This document shows positions 51,170-59,062 of a stretch of DNA of 64,000 nucleotides, one piece after another (positions within the stretch are counted from its first letter, which is position 1; each line of letters opens with the position of its first letter). This DNA comes from Streptomyces griseochromogenes (lineage in GTDB: Bacteria > Actinomycetota > Actinomycetes > Streptomycetales > Streptomycetaceae). Where the stretch lies: assembly GCF_001542625.1 (NCBI RefSeq), contig NZ_CP016279.1, positions 124,001-188,000 on the forward strand. The letters run 5' to 3'. The position numbers and the translations under genes are program-made. The notes under the pieces are model-generated. The model had not been told where the DNA came from and did not search any database. It saw only the letters and a list, made by a program, of their open reading frames with translations.

Positions 51170-52456
51170 ATGCCCGGAACCGTGCTGCTGCTGGCGGCCT
51201 CGCCGCTGGGCAGGGGATGCCTGGTGGACGCGGCCGGTGTACTGCCCGTGCTGGCCGCGGTCGCCCCCGCCGTGCTGTCCGGCACCGACACCGCCAACGT
51301 GGTCGAACTCGCCGATCCGCTGGAGCCGCAGGCCGTCCTCACCCGGCTGCGCGCCGCCGCGGCCGCGCCGGGACCGCTCACCGTGTACGTCGTCGGGCAA
51401 CTGCAGCTGGACCGCCGCCAGCATCTGCCCCACCTCGCGCTGGCCCGCACCACGCCGGCCACCGTCCGCTACACCGCGCTGCCCTGGCACTGGATCCGGG
51501 AGGAGCTGAGGCTGCGCTCCGCGAGTGACACCGCGCTCGTGGTCGACCTGCACGCGGACGCGGAGACCTGGCGGCACCTGGCCGAGCGTCCGCTGGACTG
51601 CGGGCGTACGGCGGCGGTCTACGGCCGGGTGGCGCCTGGGGCGGGCGGGCGCAGGGGGGTGGCCGAGCCGTCGTACATGAAGGCTGTGGCGACGTTGCTG
51701 CGCAGTGGGCACCGGCCGCCTCTCGCTCAGCTGCACGAGCAGGCGCTGGCCCGGATCGCGGAGTCGAGCGCCGGGCGTGATCTGGTGCTGGCCGGACCCG
51801 GGGGATACGCCCCCGGACCCCCGTATCGGCCTGAACGGCCTCGTCCTCAAGTACCGGACGGGCTGGGCCATGCGGCGGCAGTTCGTCCTCAAGTGCCGGA
51901 CGGGATCGGCTATGCGGCGGCAGTTCGTCCTCAAATGCCGGACGGGATCGGCTATGCGGGCGTTTCTGCCCAAGTGCCGGACGGGCTCGGCCATGTGGCC
52001 GTTCGTCCCCAAGTGCCGGACGGTCCAGGGGCCGTGGACCCCCATGCCGACATCAGTGCCGCCGTCCAGGCCGGGCGGCACGCCGATGCCGAAGTTCTCG
52101 CCGCTCGGCATGAGCAGGCGGCCATGCGTGCCCATGGGGCCGCATCCGGCGAAGCACTGCACTGGGCCGAAGTGCGGGCCGATCTCGCCATGTTCGCGGG
52201 GGACTCGGTGCGCAGCTGCCGGGCCTGGCTGGGTGTCGCGGGGGTGCGGCTGACCGCAGGGCAGGCGGTGGACGCGCCTGCCGTGGAGGCGGCCGTGGAC
52301 CGGGCCCACCACCAGTGGACGTGCATCAAGGACGCGGCGCGGGCCCGTGAACTCGGGCCCGCGCTCGCGGAGTTGCGGCTGAGGGTGCCGGGGCGCCGGC
52401 AGGGCGCCCTGGAGGACGTCCAGCGGCAGCTGCGGCAGCTTCAGGCGGCTCGGTAG
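51170..52456 (+). CDS. Unknown protein carrying an in-frame 42-bp repeat array
   Basis: 428 residues from ATG 51170 (GGGGAGGGG upstream). Residues 1-215 look globular (LLLAASPLGRG, VYVVGQLQLDRRQHLPH, DTALVVDLHADAETW). Residues 225-285 are the repeat (QVPDGIGYAAAVRP-like units). The C-terminal 140 residues are helical with a regular Ala/His/Arg pattern (AVQAGRHADAEVLAARHEQ), like the effector part of TPR-type regulators. No domain is firmly recognised. The gene follows the phosphatase with 65 bp between. Confidence 0.6.
   Translation: MPGTVLLLAASPLGRGCLVDAAGVLPVLAAVAPAVLSGTDTANVVELADPLEPQAVLTRLRAAAAAPGPLTVYVVGQLQLDRRQHLPHLALARTTPATVRYTALPWHWIREELRLRSASDTALVVDLHADAETWRHLAERPLDCGRTAAVYGRVAPGAGGRRGVAEPSYMKAVATLLRSGHRPPLAQLHEQALARIAESSAGRDLVLAGPGGYAPGPPYRPERPRPQVPDGLGHAAAVRPQVPDGIGYAAAVRPQMPDGIGYAGVSAQVPDGLGHVAVRPQVPDGPGAVDPHADISAAVQAGRHADAEVLAARHEQAAMRAHGAASGEALHWAEVRADLAMFAGDSVRSCRAWLGVAGVRLTAGQAVDAPAVEAAVDRAHHQWTCIKDAARARELGPALAELRLRVPGRRQGALEDVQRQLRQLQAAR
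51842..52029 (+). repeat. Five-copy tandem repeat (42, 42, 39, 39 bp) within a coding region
   Basis: Units begin near 51842, 51884, 51926, 51965 and 52004. Each carries CAAGTGCCGGACGGG or a close variant. The core CGTCCTCAAG...CCGGACGGG resembles a very common Streptomyces intergenic repeat, from memory. All units stay in frame. Confidence 0.8.
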
Positions 52457-52559
52457 CGGCTCACCCGGTGAACGTGAGGTACGTCCAGGCGCCGTGCGCG
52501 AAGCCCCTGCCCGGAGCGGCGGCGGAACCACCGCCCGGGCAAGGGCCGGCACGCATTGC

Positions 52560-52637
52560 CTAACCGAGGCCGAGGCCGGCCAGTAGTCCGGCGAGCAGGG
52601 CGCCGACGTGGCTGAGCAGGCCGCCAAGAGCGTCCAT
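52560..52637 (-). CDS. 25-residue hydrophobic peptide
   Basis: ATG at 52637 with GGGAG 7 nt upstream, 25 sense codons, TAG stop. The peptide begins MDALGGLLSHVGALLAG and continues with Leu/Gly/Ala repeats: a single hydrophobic or amphipathic helix rich in Gly and Leu. The ribosome site and complete frame support translation. The function is unknown; similar tiny peptides act as membrane toxins, regulators of membrane proteins or surfactants. It stands alone between the 428-residue gene and the TetR gene. Confidence 0.5.
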   Translation of the reverse strand: MDALGGLLSHVGALLAGLLAGLGLG

Positions 52638-52747
52638 CGCGAAACTCCCGTCCCATAGTGATCATTGCCCCTTGGGGACGACTGGGCCACCGCCCACGAC
52701 ACGGCCGGGCGGCCTTCATCACCCGCACGGGTACGACCCGGGTCGAG

Positions 52748-53305
52748 CTAGGCCAGCAACCGTCGCCTGATCAGCTCCATCACTTCCGCGCGGGGCCGCG
52801 TGCCGTCGTCGGCGGCGTAGAGGTGGTTGCCGATGCGCACCGAGACGGCGATCAGGCAGCGGATCTCGACCTCGTCCTCGTCGGGGCAGAAGGCGGAGAA
52901 CAGAGAACGCAGGTAGTCCATGCGGCGGTTGTCGATGCGGCGCAGGCGCTCGGCGACGGTCGCGTCGCGGCGGGCCCAGTCGCGGATCGCCATGTCGGCG
53001 GTGGCGCCCCGCACCGGCCCGTCGGCGGCGGCGACGATGTCGAACAGCCGCTCCAGTCTGGCCCTGGCGTCTCCCCCGCCGCTCTCGGCCTGCTCGATCA
53101 CGCTCTCGGTGACCTCGTACTCCCAGGTGTCGAGCATTTCGGTGAGCAGCGCCTCCCGGTTGCGGAAGTACCCGTAGAAGCCGCCCTTGCTGACGCCCAG
53201 CGCCTGCGCCAGCACCTCGATCCGGACCGCTTCGGGGCCGCCCGCGACGAGTGCCCGCAAGCCTTCCTCGATCCACTTGTTCCGTGGCGTGCGGGTCGCG
53301 CCCAT
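52748..53305 (-). CDS. TetR-family regulator
   Basis: 185 residues from ATG 53305. The HTH is AVRIEVLAQALGVSKGGFYG followed by YFRNREALLTEML. It is divergent from a DUF2867 gene; two palindromes of the CTATACG-N4-CGTATAG type lie between, one near its own start and one just before the DUF2867 gene. This is the layout of a self-regulating local repressor. The ligand is unknown. Confidence 0.92.
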   Translation of the reverse strand: MGATRTPRNKWIEEGLRALVAGGPEAVRIEVLAQALGVSKGGFYGYFRNREALLTEMLDTWEYEVTESVIEQAESGGGDARARLERLFDIVAAADGPVRGATADMAIRDWARRDATVAERLRRIDNRRMDYLRSLFSAFCPDEDEVEIRCLIAVSVRIGNHLYAADDGTRPRAEVMELIRRRLLA

Positions 53306-53334
53306 GGTGTGTGCCTCCTCACGTCCCTACCGAA

Positions 53335-53386
53335 TATACGGGGGCGTATAGATGGTCCTATGCTTTTTCTATACGTCACCGTATAG
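53335..53386. promoter_or_regulatory. Two TetR operators between TetR and DUF2867 genes
   Basis: TATACGGGGGCGTATA (53335-53350) and CTATACGTCACCGTATAG (53369-53386) share the half-sites TATACG/CGTATA with a 4-bp spacer. Their centres are 35 bp apart. The second ends 14 nt before the DUF2867 ATG. Confidence 0.75.
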
Positions 53387-53400
53387 ACAGGGGCCTGCGC

Positions 53401-54009
53401 ATGCGACTTCCCCGGACCGCCCACACCGACCGCCCCTGGCGGATCCACGAGATCGCCGACGACTTCACGGTGGAGGACGTGTGGGCACTGCCCACCCCTG
53501 GCGGACCCGACGATCTCGCCCTGCTGGTGCGCCAGATCGCCGACGGAATCAGTGGCGGGGTGAGAGGGGAAGGTCTCGTCTCCCGAGTGCTCTTCGCCGT
53601 CCGCTGGAAGCTAGGGGCGCTGCTCGGCTGGGACGAGTCCGGTACCGGCGTCGGCGCCCGGGTGCCTTCCCTGCGCGACCGGTTGCCGGAGGACCTTCGC
53701 CGGGGTCCCCGGGGTCCCGACCTCGGCTCGTCCCCGTTCACCTCGCTCTACCAGAGGAGCGACGAGTGGGCCGCCGAGATGGGCAACAAGACCGTGCACG
53801 CGGTGATGCACATCGGCTGGGTCCCGGACGGATCCGGCGGCTACCGTGGCCGGATGGCCGTGCTGGTGAAGCCGAACGGGCTGCTCGGAACCCTCTACAT
53901 GGCCGCCATCAAGCCCTTCCGCTACCTCGGGGTGTATCCGGCGCTCATGCGCTCCATCGGCCGCGAATGGCGGGCGAACGCCGCCGGCCGGAGCGCGCCC
54001 CGGCTCTGA
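53401..54009 (+). CDS. DUF2867-family protein
   Basis: 202 residues from ATG 53401 (AGGGG upstream). The DUF2867 pattern is visible: WRIHEIADDFTVEDVWALPT at the start, then LLGWDESGTGVG, NKTVHAVMHIGWV, YRGRMAVLVKPNG and a C-terminal amphipathic helix (IKPFRYLGVYPALMRSIGREW). It has no known catalytic motif. The family is often TetR-controlled, as here. The 3' end overlaps a possible minus-strand small ORF. Confidence 0.85.
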   Translation: MRLPRTAHTDRPWRIHEIADDFTVEDVWALPTPGGPDDLALLVRQIADGISGGVRGEGLVSRVLFAVRWKLGALLGWDESGTGVGARVPSLRDRLPEDLRRGPRGPDLGSSPFTSLYQRSDEWAAEMGNKTVHAVMHIGWVPDGSGGYRGRMAVLVKPNGLLGTLYMAAIKPFRYLGVYPALMRSIGREWRANAAGRSAPRL

Positions 54010-54173
54010 TGCCCGTCCCGGGCCGCGTGGCCCGCCGGTCTCTCCTGGGCGGCCCGGGCCGGGCCCGCGTTCGCCGCCGTGATCAGGGCCGCTATGGCGA
54101 GGACGGCCGCGGCCGCTCCCCTGAAGTACCGTGCGGTGGGGCGTTCGTAGGGGGTGGAATTGCGACCGAGCAC
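53922..54173 (-). CDS. Possible small secreted or membrane protein (tentative)
   Basis: 83 codons from GTG 54173 with GCGAGG 5 nt upstream. Residues 16-42 resemble a signal peptide (YFRGAAAAVLAIAALITAAN, cleavage near ARAA). The remainder is basic and unordered, and overlaps the DUF2867 gene antisense by 88 nt, so the tail could be spurious. Apart from this ORF the gap 54010-54283 holds only the TTAAGCATGCTTAA palindrome. Confidence 0.3.
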   Translation of the reverse strand: MLGRNSTPYERPTARYFRGAAAAVLAIAALITAANAGPARAAQERPAGHAARDGHQSRGALRPAAFARHSRPMERMSAGYTPR

Positions 54174-54199
54174 GGCTACCTCGCAACAACAGCGACGTG

Positions 54200-54213
54200 T
54201 TAAGCATGCTTAA
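54200..54213. promoter_or_regulatory. Perfect 14-bp palindrome TTAAGCATGCTTAA
   Basis: An AT-rich perfect palindrome in GC-rich DNA, followed 6 nt later by TTTAAC. It lies 84 nt upstream of the HTH-TPR gene and 27 nt upstream of the tentative minus-strand ORF, in the position of an operator. Confidence 0.5.
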
Positions 54214-54283
54214 TCCGCCGTTTAACCTAGAACCTGTCGGACCTTAACGGCAAGGGGTGCCAAGGGAGTTGGGGGAGCAGGGG

Positions 54284-55627
54284 ATGCGGGAACGGGACGA
54301 TCCCGAGGTCATCGGGCGGCGCGTGCAGCAGCTGCGCAACGAACGCGGGTTGACGCAGCGGCAGTTGGCCGAGCCCGCCTACACGCCCGCCTACATCTCC
54401 ACCCTGGAGGCGGGGCGGGTCCGCGCCTCCGACGAGGCGCTCCGGCACATCGCCGGGCGGCTCGGGGTCGCCTACGAGGAACTGGCCGTGGGCCGGCCGG
54501 CGCACCTCGCCACCGACCTCCGGCTGCGTCTCACCGGTGCCCAGCGCACCCTCGCCGACGGCAGGGCCGAGGAGGCGGCCGCGCGGTACGCCGGTCTGCT
54601 CGCGGAGGCCGAGACGCACGCGCTCGACGCCGAACAGGCCACCGCCCTGCTCGGGCTCGGCGAATGTGCCATGGAGACCGGTGAGTTGGGGAAGGCGCGG
54701 GAATACTTCGAGCGGGCCGAGGCCCGGCTGGCCGGGGAGTCCCTGCCGGCCCGGGTGCCCGCCGTCCGCGGCCGGGCCGTCGCGCACTACCTCGCCGGGG
54801 AACTCCGCTATGCCGTCTACCTCCTGGAATCCACCCTCGACGAACTCAACCGGGGCGGACTGCACGACCCCGACGCGCTGCTCCTCCTGTACGCCAGCGT
54901 CATCGGCCCCTACATGGACATGGGCGCCCACGCCCGCGCCGCCCAGGCCGCCGAGTTCGCCCTCGCGCTCGCCCCGCAGGCCGAGGACCCGGCGCTGATC
55001 GCCCGGATGCACCGCTCCGTCGCCCGCACCCTGCTCGCCGAGGGCCGGGTCGCCGAGGCCGACGCCTCCCTCGCCAAGGCGGCCGAGCTGTACCGCCGGC
55101 TGCGACTGCGCACCGAACTCGCCAACTGCCACTGGATGCGTGGTTACGTCTGCGCGCAGGACGGTGAACTGGAGCGTGCGGAAGCCGAGTTGCGGCAGGC
55201 CCACGCCATGCTCTCGGAGACCCGGGCCGCGCTCTATCGCAGCCAGGCCGCCGTGGAACTCGCCGACGTCCTGCACCGGCGCGGCAAGTCGGCCGAGGCC
55301 GCCGACCTCCTCAACGGCGTCCTCGGCGACCTCTCCTCCGAACGCGGCGCCGTCCACGCGGCCGCCGCGCACCGGCTGCTCGGCATCATCGCCGAGGACG
55401 CCCGGGACACCGAGGCCGCCGAGGAGCACTACGTCCGCGCCCTCAGTCTCCTGGAGCGGGCCGGTGCGGCCGGCGACCTCGCCGACCTGTGCCGCCTCCT
55501 CGGCGACCTGCTGCGCCGCACCGGCCGGGTGGAGGCCGCCCTGGACGCCTACCGCACGGGCCTGGGCCACCGCACGGCCCCGGGCACCACGACCCTCGGA
55601 CCGGCGCCGGCCCAGCCGCCGCTGTGA
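54284..55627 (+). CDS. XRE-family HTH regulator with TPR repeats
   Basis: 447 residues from ATG 54284 with GGGGGAGC upstream; a GTG at 54257 is the alternative. Residues 8-65 are a Cro/CI HTH (VIGRRVQQLRNERGLTQRQL then SRTL-like TPAYISTLEAGR). Residues 85-425 are about nine TPR-like helix pairs (ADGRAEEAAARYAGLLAEAE, MDMGAHARAAQAAEFALAL, CAQDGELERAEAELRQAHAM). This RRNPP-like layout suits a peptide- or protein-sensing regulator. The palindrome at 54200 may be its own site. Confidence 0.88.
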   Translation: MRERDDPEVIGRRVQQLRNERGLTQRQLAEPAYTPAYISTLEAGRVRASDEALRHIAGRLGVAYEELAVGRPAHLATDLRLRLTGAQRTLADGRAEEAAARYAGLLAEAETHALDAEQATALLGLGECAMETGELGKAREYFERAEARLAGESLPARVPAVRGRAVAHYLAGELRYAVYLLESTLDELNRGGLHDPDALLLLYASVIGPYMDMGAHARAAQAAEFALALAPQAEDPALIARMHRSVARTLLAEGRVAEADASLAKAAELYRRLRLRTELANCHWMRGYVCAQDGELERAEAELRQAHAMLSETRAALYRSQAAVELADVLHRRGKSAEAADLLNGVLGDLSSERGAVHAAAAHRLLGIIAEDARDTEAAEEHYVRALSLLERAGAAGDLADLCRLLGDLLRRTGRVEAALDAYRTGLGHRTAPGTTTLGPAPAQPPL

Positions 55628-55632
55628 CCCCT

Positions 55633-55649
55633 CGGCGGGGTCCCCGCCG
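55633..55649. terminator. Weak hairpin between convergent genes
   Basis: CGGCGGGG-T-CCCCGCCG; with a realistic loop the stem is about 6 bp. It sits between the HTH-TPR stop and the penicillin-binding protein stop. Confidence 0.4.
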
Positions 55650-55650
55650 T

Positions 55651-57240
55651 TCACCCCGCCGACAGGGCCGGCGCAGGGGGCGCGAAGACCTCCGAGCGGA
55701 CCCCCGTCGCCAGATTCACGACCGAGGCCGGAAGGTGGGCCGGCCTGGCCGGACGGCCCTTGGCCGCCGGATGCTCGCCGAACACGGCGGTGGTCAGGGC
55801 GAGCCGTGGGGTGTACACCGACTGCCACAACGTCCGGGTACCGGGACCCGTGCCCGCGCCGCCGGTGTACGTCGGCTGCGGCCCCGCGGAGGCCTGCTTC
55901 GCCATGACCGCGGCCATGCCCGGCGCCATGGCCGAGTGTCTGTCCGGGTGGGCCGTGTAGACGGTACGGCCGCCCCGGGTGATCCGGGCCACCGTGTACG
56001 GCGTCGCGTACGTGCCGTCCGCCGCCGCCGTCGCGTACGCCGAGGCCACGGCCATCGGCGTCGGCGCCGCGGTGTCCGGCAACCGGGTCAGCGGCGCGCC
56101 GAGCCATCTCTTGGCGAACGGCCGCAGCGCCGTACCCGCCTCCACCGCGCCGGACAGCGCGTCGTTGAAGGGCTGGTGGGCGTAGTCCTCACCGCCGTAC
56201 AGGACGCGGACCGCGCCGTCGCCGGGGACCATGGCGATCACGGCCGCGTGCAGCCGGGTGTCCTTCGGCAGGCCCAGCGCGCGCCCGCGCTCACGCACCT
56301 GCTCCGAGACCGCGTACTGCGTGCTCAGATCGAAGGTCGTACGGACCGTGTAGCCGCCGCGCGCCAGCTGGTCCTGTGAGATGCCGAGGCGCCGTGCGGC
56401 CTCCGCGGCGGCCGCGTCGATCAGGTACTGGCGCTGGCCGTCCGAGGCGCCGGGCGGGTAGAAGCGGAAGGCCGGGAAGGCGGCCGAGGAGCGCTGCGCG
56501 AGCGTGATGCCGCCCGAGGAGCGCATCGCGTCCAGGACCCAGCGCCAGCGCTTCTGCAGCGTCGCGGTGACCTTCGCGTCCGAGCCGGCCCGTTCGTAGT
56601 ACGTCGGCCGGTTGATGATGGCCGCGAGCGCCGCGCCCTGCGACACCGTGAGGTCCTTGGCGTCCACGCCGAAGTAGTTCCGGGCCGCCGACTCGATGCC
56701 CGCCGCGCCCCTGCCGAAGTACACGGTGTTGAGGTAGCCCTCGAGGATCTGGTCCTTGGAGCGGGTGCGGTCCAGCTTGAGGGAGATCAGCGCCTCGCGG
56801 GCCTTGCGGGTCAGCGACTGCTCGGGGCTCAGCAGGGCGTTCTTCACGTACTGCTGGGTGATCGTCGAACCGCCCTGGCGCTCCCCGCCGGACACCGTGG
56901 CCACGGCCGCTCGGACGATCGCGCTGGGCGAGACGCCCGAGTCCGTGCGGAAGGAACGGTTCTCGGCGGCGATCACCGCGTCCTGGACGTGCCGGGGCAC
57001 CTGGGAGAGGTCCACGTCCTGCCGGTCCACCGGCCCGCGCCGGCCCAGGTACTCGCCCCCCGCGTCCAGGAAGACCGTGCTCTGGCTGACCGTCTCCGGA
57101 TGCGGGGCGGGAATCGTCGTGAGCTCGTACGCCACCCAGACCGTGCCGACGAGCGCGAGGAACAGCGCGAGCAGGGCCACGAGGACCCGCCGGACCCAGC
57201 GGCCCCGGCGGCGGCGCAGATGCACGAGAAGACGCTTCAC
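55651..57240 (-). CDS. Class A-like penicillin-binding protein with degenerate transpeptidase domain
   Basis: 529 residues from GTG 57240 (GTGA overlap with the upstream gene). A membrane anchor lies at 19-38. The GT51 glycosyltransferase domain (about 75-250) has Glu93 (AENRSF, usually EDRxF), QGGSTITQQ (122-130) and Glu167 (ILEGYLNTVYFG). The transpeptidase part is short and eroded: where SxxK is expected the sequence is EAGTALRPF, and no SxN or KTG is seen. A normal class A PBP exceeds 680 residues. It may polymerise glycan only, or act as a scaffold. Confidence 0.82.
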   Translation of the reverse strand: MKRLLVHLRRRRGRWVRRVLVALLALFLALVGTVWVAYELTTIPAPHPETVSQSTVFLDAGGEYLGRRGPVDRQDVDLSQVPRHVQDAVIAAENRSFRTDSGVSPSAIVRAAVATVSGGERQGGSTITQQYVKNALLSPEQSLTRKAREALISLKLDRTRSKDQILEGYLNTVYFGRGAAGIESAARNYFGVDAKDLTVSQGAALAAIINRPTYYERAGSDAKVTATLQKRWRWVLDAMRSSGGITLAQRSSAAFPAFRFYPPGASDGQRQYLIDAAAAEAARRLGISQDQLARGGYTVRTTFDLSTQYAVSEQVRERGRALGLPKDTRLHAAVIAMVPGDGAVRVLYGGEDYAHQPFNDALSGAVEAGTALRPFAKRWLGAPLTRLPDTAAPTPMAVASAYATAAADGTYATPYTVARITRGGRTVYTAHPDRHSAMAPGMAAVMAKQASAGPQPTYTGGAGTGPGTRTLWQSVYTPRLALTTAVFGEHPAAKGRPARPAHLPASVVNLATGVRSEVFAPPAPALSAG

Positions 57241-57911
57241 GAGCCCACCCCGCCCCGTGCCAGGACCTTGCCGTTCGCGTCGTACACCGTGACCCGGGTG
57301 TCCAGCAGCATCCGCTTGTCCTTGGCCACGACGAACCGGGTGGTCGCGTACCAGACGTCCCAGCCCGGGTCGCCCGCCAGCGTGAGCACTTTCCCGGGGA
57401 CGCGGCCCGAGGGTGTCTCCACCTCGACGCGGGCGGCCGGTCCGCCGCCGTGGTGGACGCCGGACAGCAGCAGCCGCCCGTCCACCACCTCCAGCCGCAG
57501 GGTGACGGCCGGGGTGCCCGAGGAGAGCCCCGCGACCGGCAGGAACTCGCCCCCGCCCTTCGGCGCCGACCAGTGAGCCCCGTCCTTGGTCAGCCACAGC
57601 TCCGTCCCGGACAGCGGCCGTACGCGTTCCCCGGCCGCCACCACCCGCACGGCCCCGGCGGCCACGGTCTTCCCGGGCGTCGCGGACCCGGACCCGGCCC
57701 CGCCCACCAGCCGCCAGGTGACGTAGCCGAGCGGGCCGAGCACCAGCAGACAGCAGGTCAGCAGCGCCGCGATCCGGCGCCGGCGCCGCCGTGTGCGCCC
57801 CTCGCGCTCGATGGCGGCGAGCGGGACGGGCGTGCGGGGCGCGTCGTCGGCGGCCGAGACGAAGGCCTCGCTCAAGTCGCCGGGTATCGGCTCCGGTTGT
57901 TTGCGTTTCAT
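57237..57911 (-). CDS. Single-pass membrane protein of the sigma operon, unknown
   Basis: 224 residues from ATG 57911, overlapping the sigma factor stop (ATGA) and, at its end, the PBP start (GTGA). A 46-residue cytosolic head ending in RTRRRRRRI precedes one membrane helix (AALLTCCLLVLGPLGYVTW), then an extracytoplasmic beta-rich domain (GTELWLTKDGAHWSAPKGGG). The topology and place right after a sigma gene match an anti-sigma factor, although no ZAS or RsgI motif is present. That role is inference. Confidence 0.7.
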   Translation of the reverse strand: MKRKQPEPIPGDLSEAFVSAADDAPRTPVPLAAIEREGRTRRRRRRIAALLTCCLLVLGPLGYVTWRLVGGAGSGSATPGKTVAAGAVRVVAAGERVRPLSGTELWLTKDGAHWSAPKGGGEFLPVAGLSSGTPAVTLRLEVVDGRLLLSGVHHGGGPAARVEVETPSGRVPGKVLTLAGDPGWDVWYATTRFVVAKDKRMLLDTRVTVYDANGKVLARGGVGS

Positions 57912-58357
57912 CCTGCCCCCAGGGCCTTCAGCCCCCGTCGTTCGTACGACTTCACCGCGCCGACCGACCAGCCGAGCATCTCGGCGATCTCCAGCCGGCC
58001 CAGGTCCTCGCCCAGGCGCAGGACCAGCACCACTCGCTGGCGGGCGGGCAGCGCGGCGAGGGCGCGGGCGAGCGCGGCCCGTGGGGCGGGCCCCGTGCGG
58101 CGCGCCCGGTGGCCGAGATGGCGGCGCACCAGCAGGCGTCGTACGTAGAAGTCGGTGTCGTCGCCCGGGATGCGCCGCCAGTGGGCGTACGCGTCGGACA
58201 GGGCGGTGCGCGCCAGGGCGTCGGCCTCGGCCGGGTCGCCGGTCAGCAGGTGGGCCGTGCGCAGCAGACGCGGCCAGGCCGCGGCGGCGTAACCGGCGAA
58301 CTCGGGGCGGCGGCCGGGGCGGTGGGCGCGATGGCGGGTTCGGTGGCCTCGGTTCAC
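57908..58357 (-). CDS. SigE-family RNA polymerase sigma factor
   Basis: 149 residues from GTG 58357 that overlaps a 29-codon leader ORF (GTGA). A short region 2 (FAGYAAAAWPRLLRTAHLLT, with AEADALARTALSDAYAHW) and region 4 (ALAALPARQRVVLVLRLGED then IAEMLGWSVGAVKSYERRGL) fit the actinobacterial SigE-like ECF group. It is upstream of a single-pass membrane protein and a PBP in one coupled operon, suggesting cell-envelope control. Confidence 0.85.
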   Translation of the reverse strand: MNRGHRTRHRAHRPGRRPEFAGYAAAAWPRLLRTAHLLTGDPAEADALARTALSDAYAHWRRIPGDDTDFYVRRLLVRRHLGHRARRTGPAPRAALARALAALPARQRVVLVLRLGEDLGRLEIAEMLGWSVGAVKSYERRGLKALGAG

Positions 58358-58443
58358 GTCGGCGCGCCGCCCGCCCTGGTGCCGGCCTCTGCGGGGAGCA
58401 GGGCACGGGCGGCGGGACGGCGGCGGTCGGCTCTGGTCGTCAT
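58354..58443 (-). CDS. 29-residue leader ORF coupled to the SigE-like gene
   Basis: ATG 58443 with AAGGGGA 6 nt upstream; ends in TGA overlapping the sigma GTG. The peptide starts MTTRADRRRPAARALLPAE, basic and without hydrophobic stretch. The sigma GTG itself has no independent ribosome site, so its translation probably depends on ribosomes leaving this ORF. Confidence 0.5.
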   Translation of the reverse strand: MTTRADRRRPAARALLPAEAGTRAGGAPT

Positions 58444-58558
58444 CGGGTTCCCCTTGCGATGTGTTTCGATGTGCGGCGTACGGGACCTGTACGCACCGCG
58501 AAGCGGTCCGGGTTGCACGGCGGTTCGGGGAAATTGGGGCACCGATGGCAGGGGCGGC

Positions 58559-59062
58559 ATGACCGAGGACGAGTTCGACGCGTTCTACGCCGCCGCGTTC
58601 CCCCGGCTGACCGGCCAGCTCTACGCCTTCACCGGGGATCACGGCGAGGCGCAGGACGTTGTGCAGGAGGCGTTCGTACGGGCCTGGGACCGGCGGCGCG
58701 ACTTCCTCGCGGACGGCGCGCCCGAGGCGTGGGTCAGGACCGTCGCGATGCGGCTCGCCATCAGCCGGTGGCGCCGCGCCCGGCGGTGGCTGGAGCTCGT
58801 CCGGCGCACCCCGCCGCCGGAGTCGGTGCCCGGGCCCGACCCCGAGCACGCCGCGCTCGTCTCCGCGCTGCGCACCCTGCCCGAGGCCCAGCGGATGGCC
58901 GTCGTCCTGCACCATCTGTGCGACCTGAGCGTGGAGCAAGTAGCCTCGGAAACCGGGGCCCCGGTGGGGACGGTCAAGGCCCGGCTGTCCCGTGGCCGCG
59001 CGGCACTGGCGCGGGTGCTGGCCCCGGGCGAGGGGGAGAGGGAGGGCGACCGTGTCCGATGA
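58559..59062 (+). CDS. ECF-type RNA polymerase sigma factor
   Basis: 167 residues from ATG 58559 (AGGGG upstream). Region 2: FPRLTGQLYAFTGDHGEAQD then VVQEAFVRAWDRR; region 4: LRTLPEAQRMAVVLHHLCDL and VEQVASETGAPVGTVKARLS. It is divergent from the 29-codon/SigE-like operon, 116 bp apart. Its last three codons overlap the next gene, which encodes a single-pass membrane protein, the usual sigma/anti-sigma arrangement. Confidence 0.9.
   Translation: MTEDEFDAFYAAAFPRLTGQLYAFTGDHGEAQDVVQEAFVRAWDRRRDFLADGAPEAWVRTVAMRLAISRWRRARRWLELVRRTPPPESVPGPDPEHAALVSALRTLPEAQRMAVVLHHLCDLSVEQVASETGAPVGTVKARLSRGRAALARVLAPGEGEREGDRVR

Noticed and set aside
51842..52029. Possible CRISPR-like array of 42-bp period
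   Set aside because: Units are adjacent without spacers, and remain in frame within a gene.
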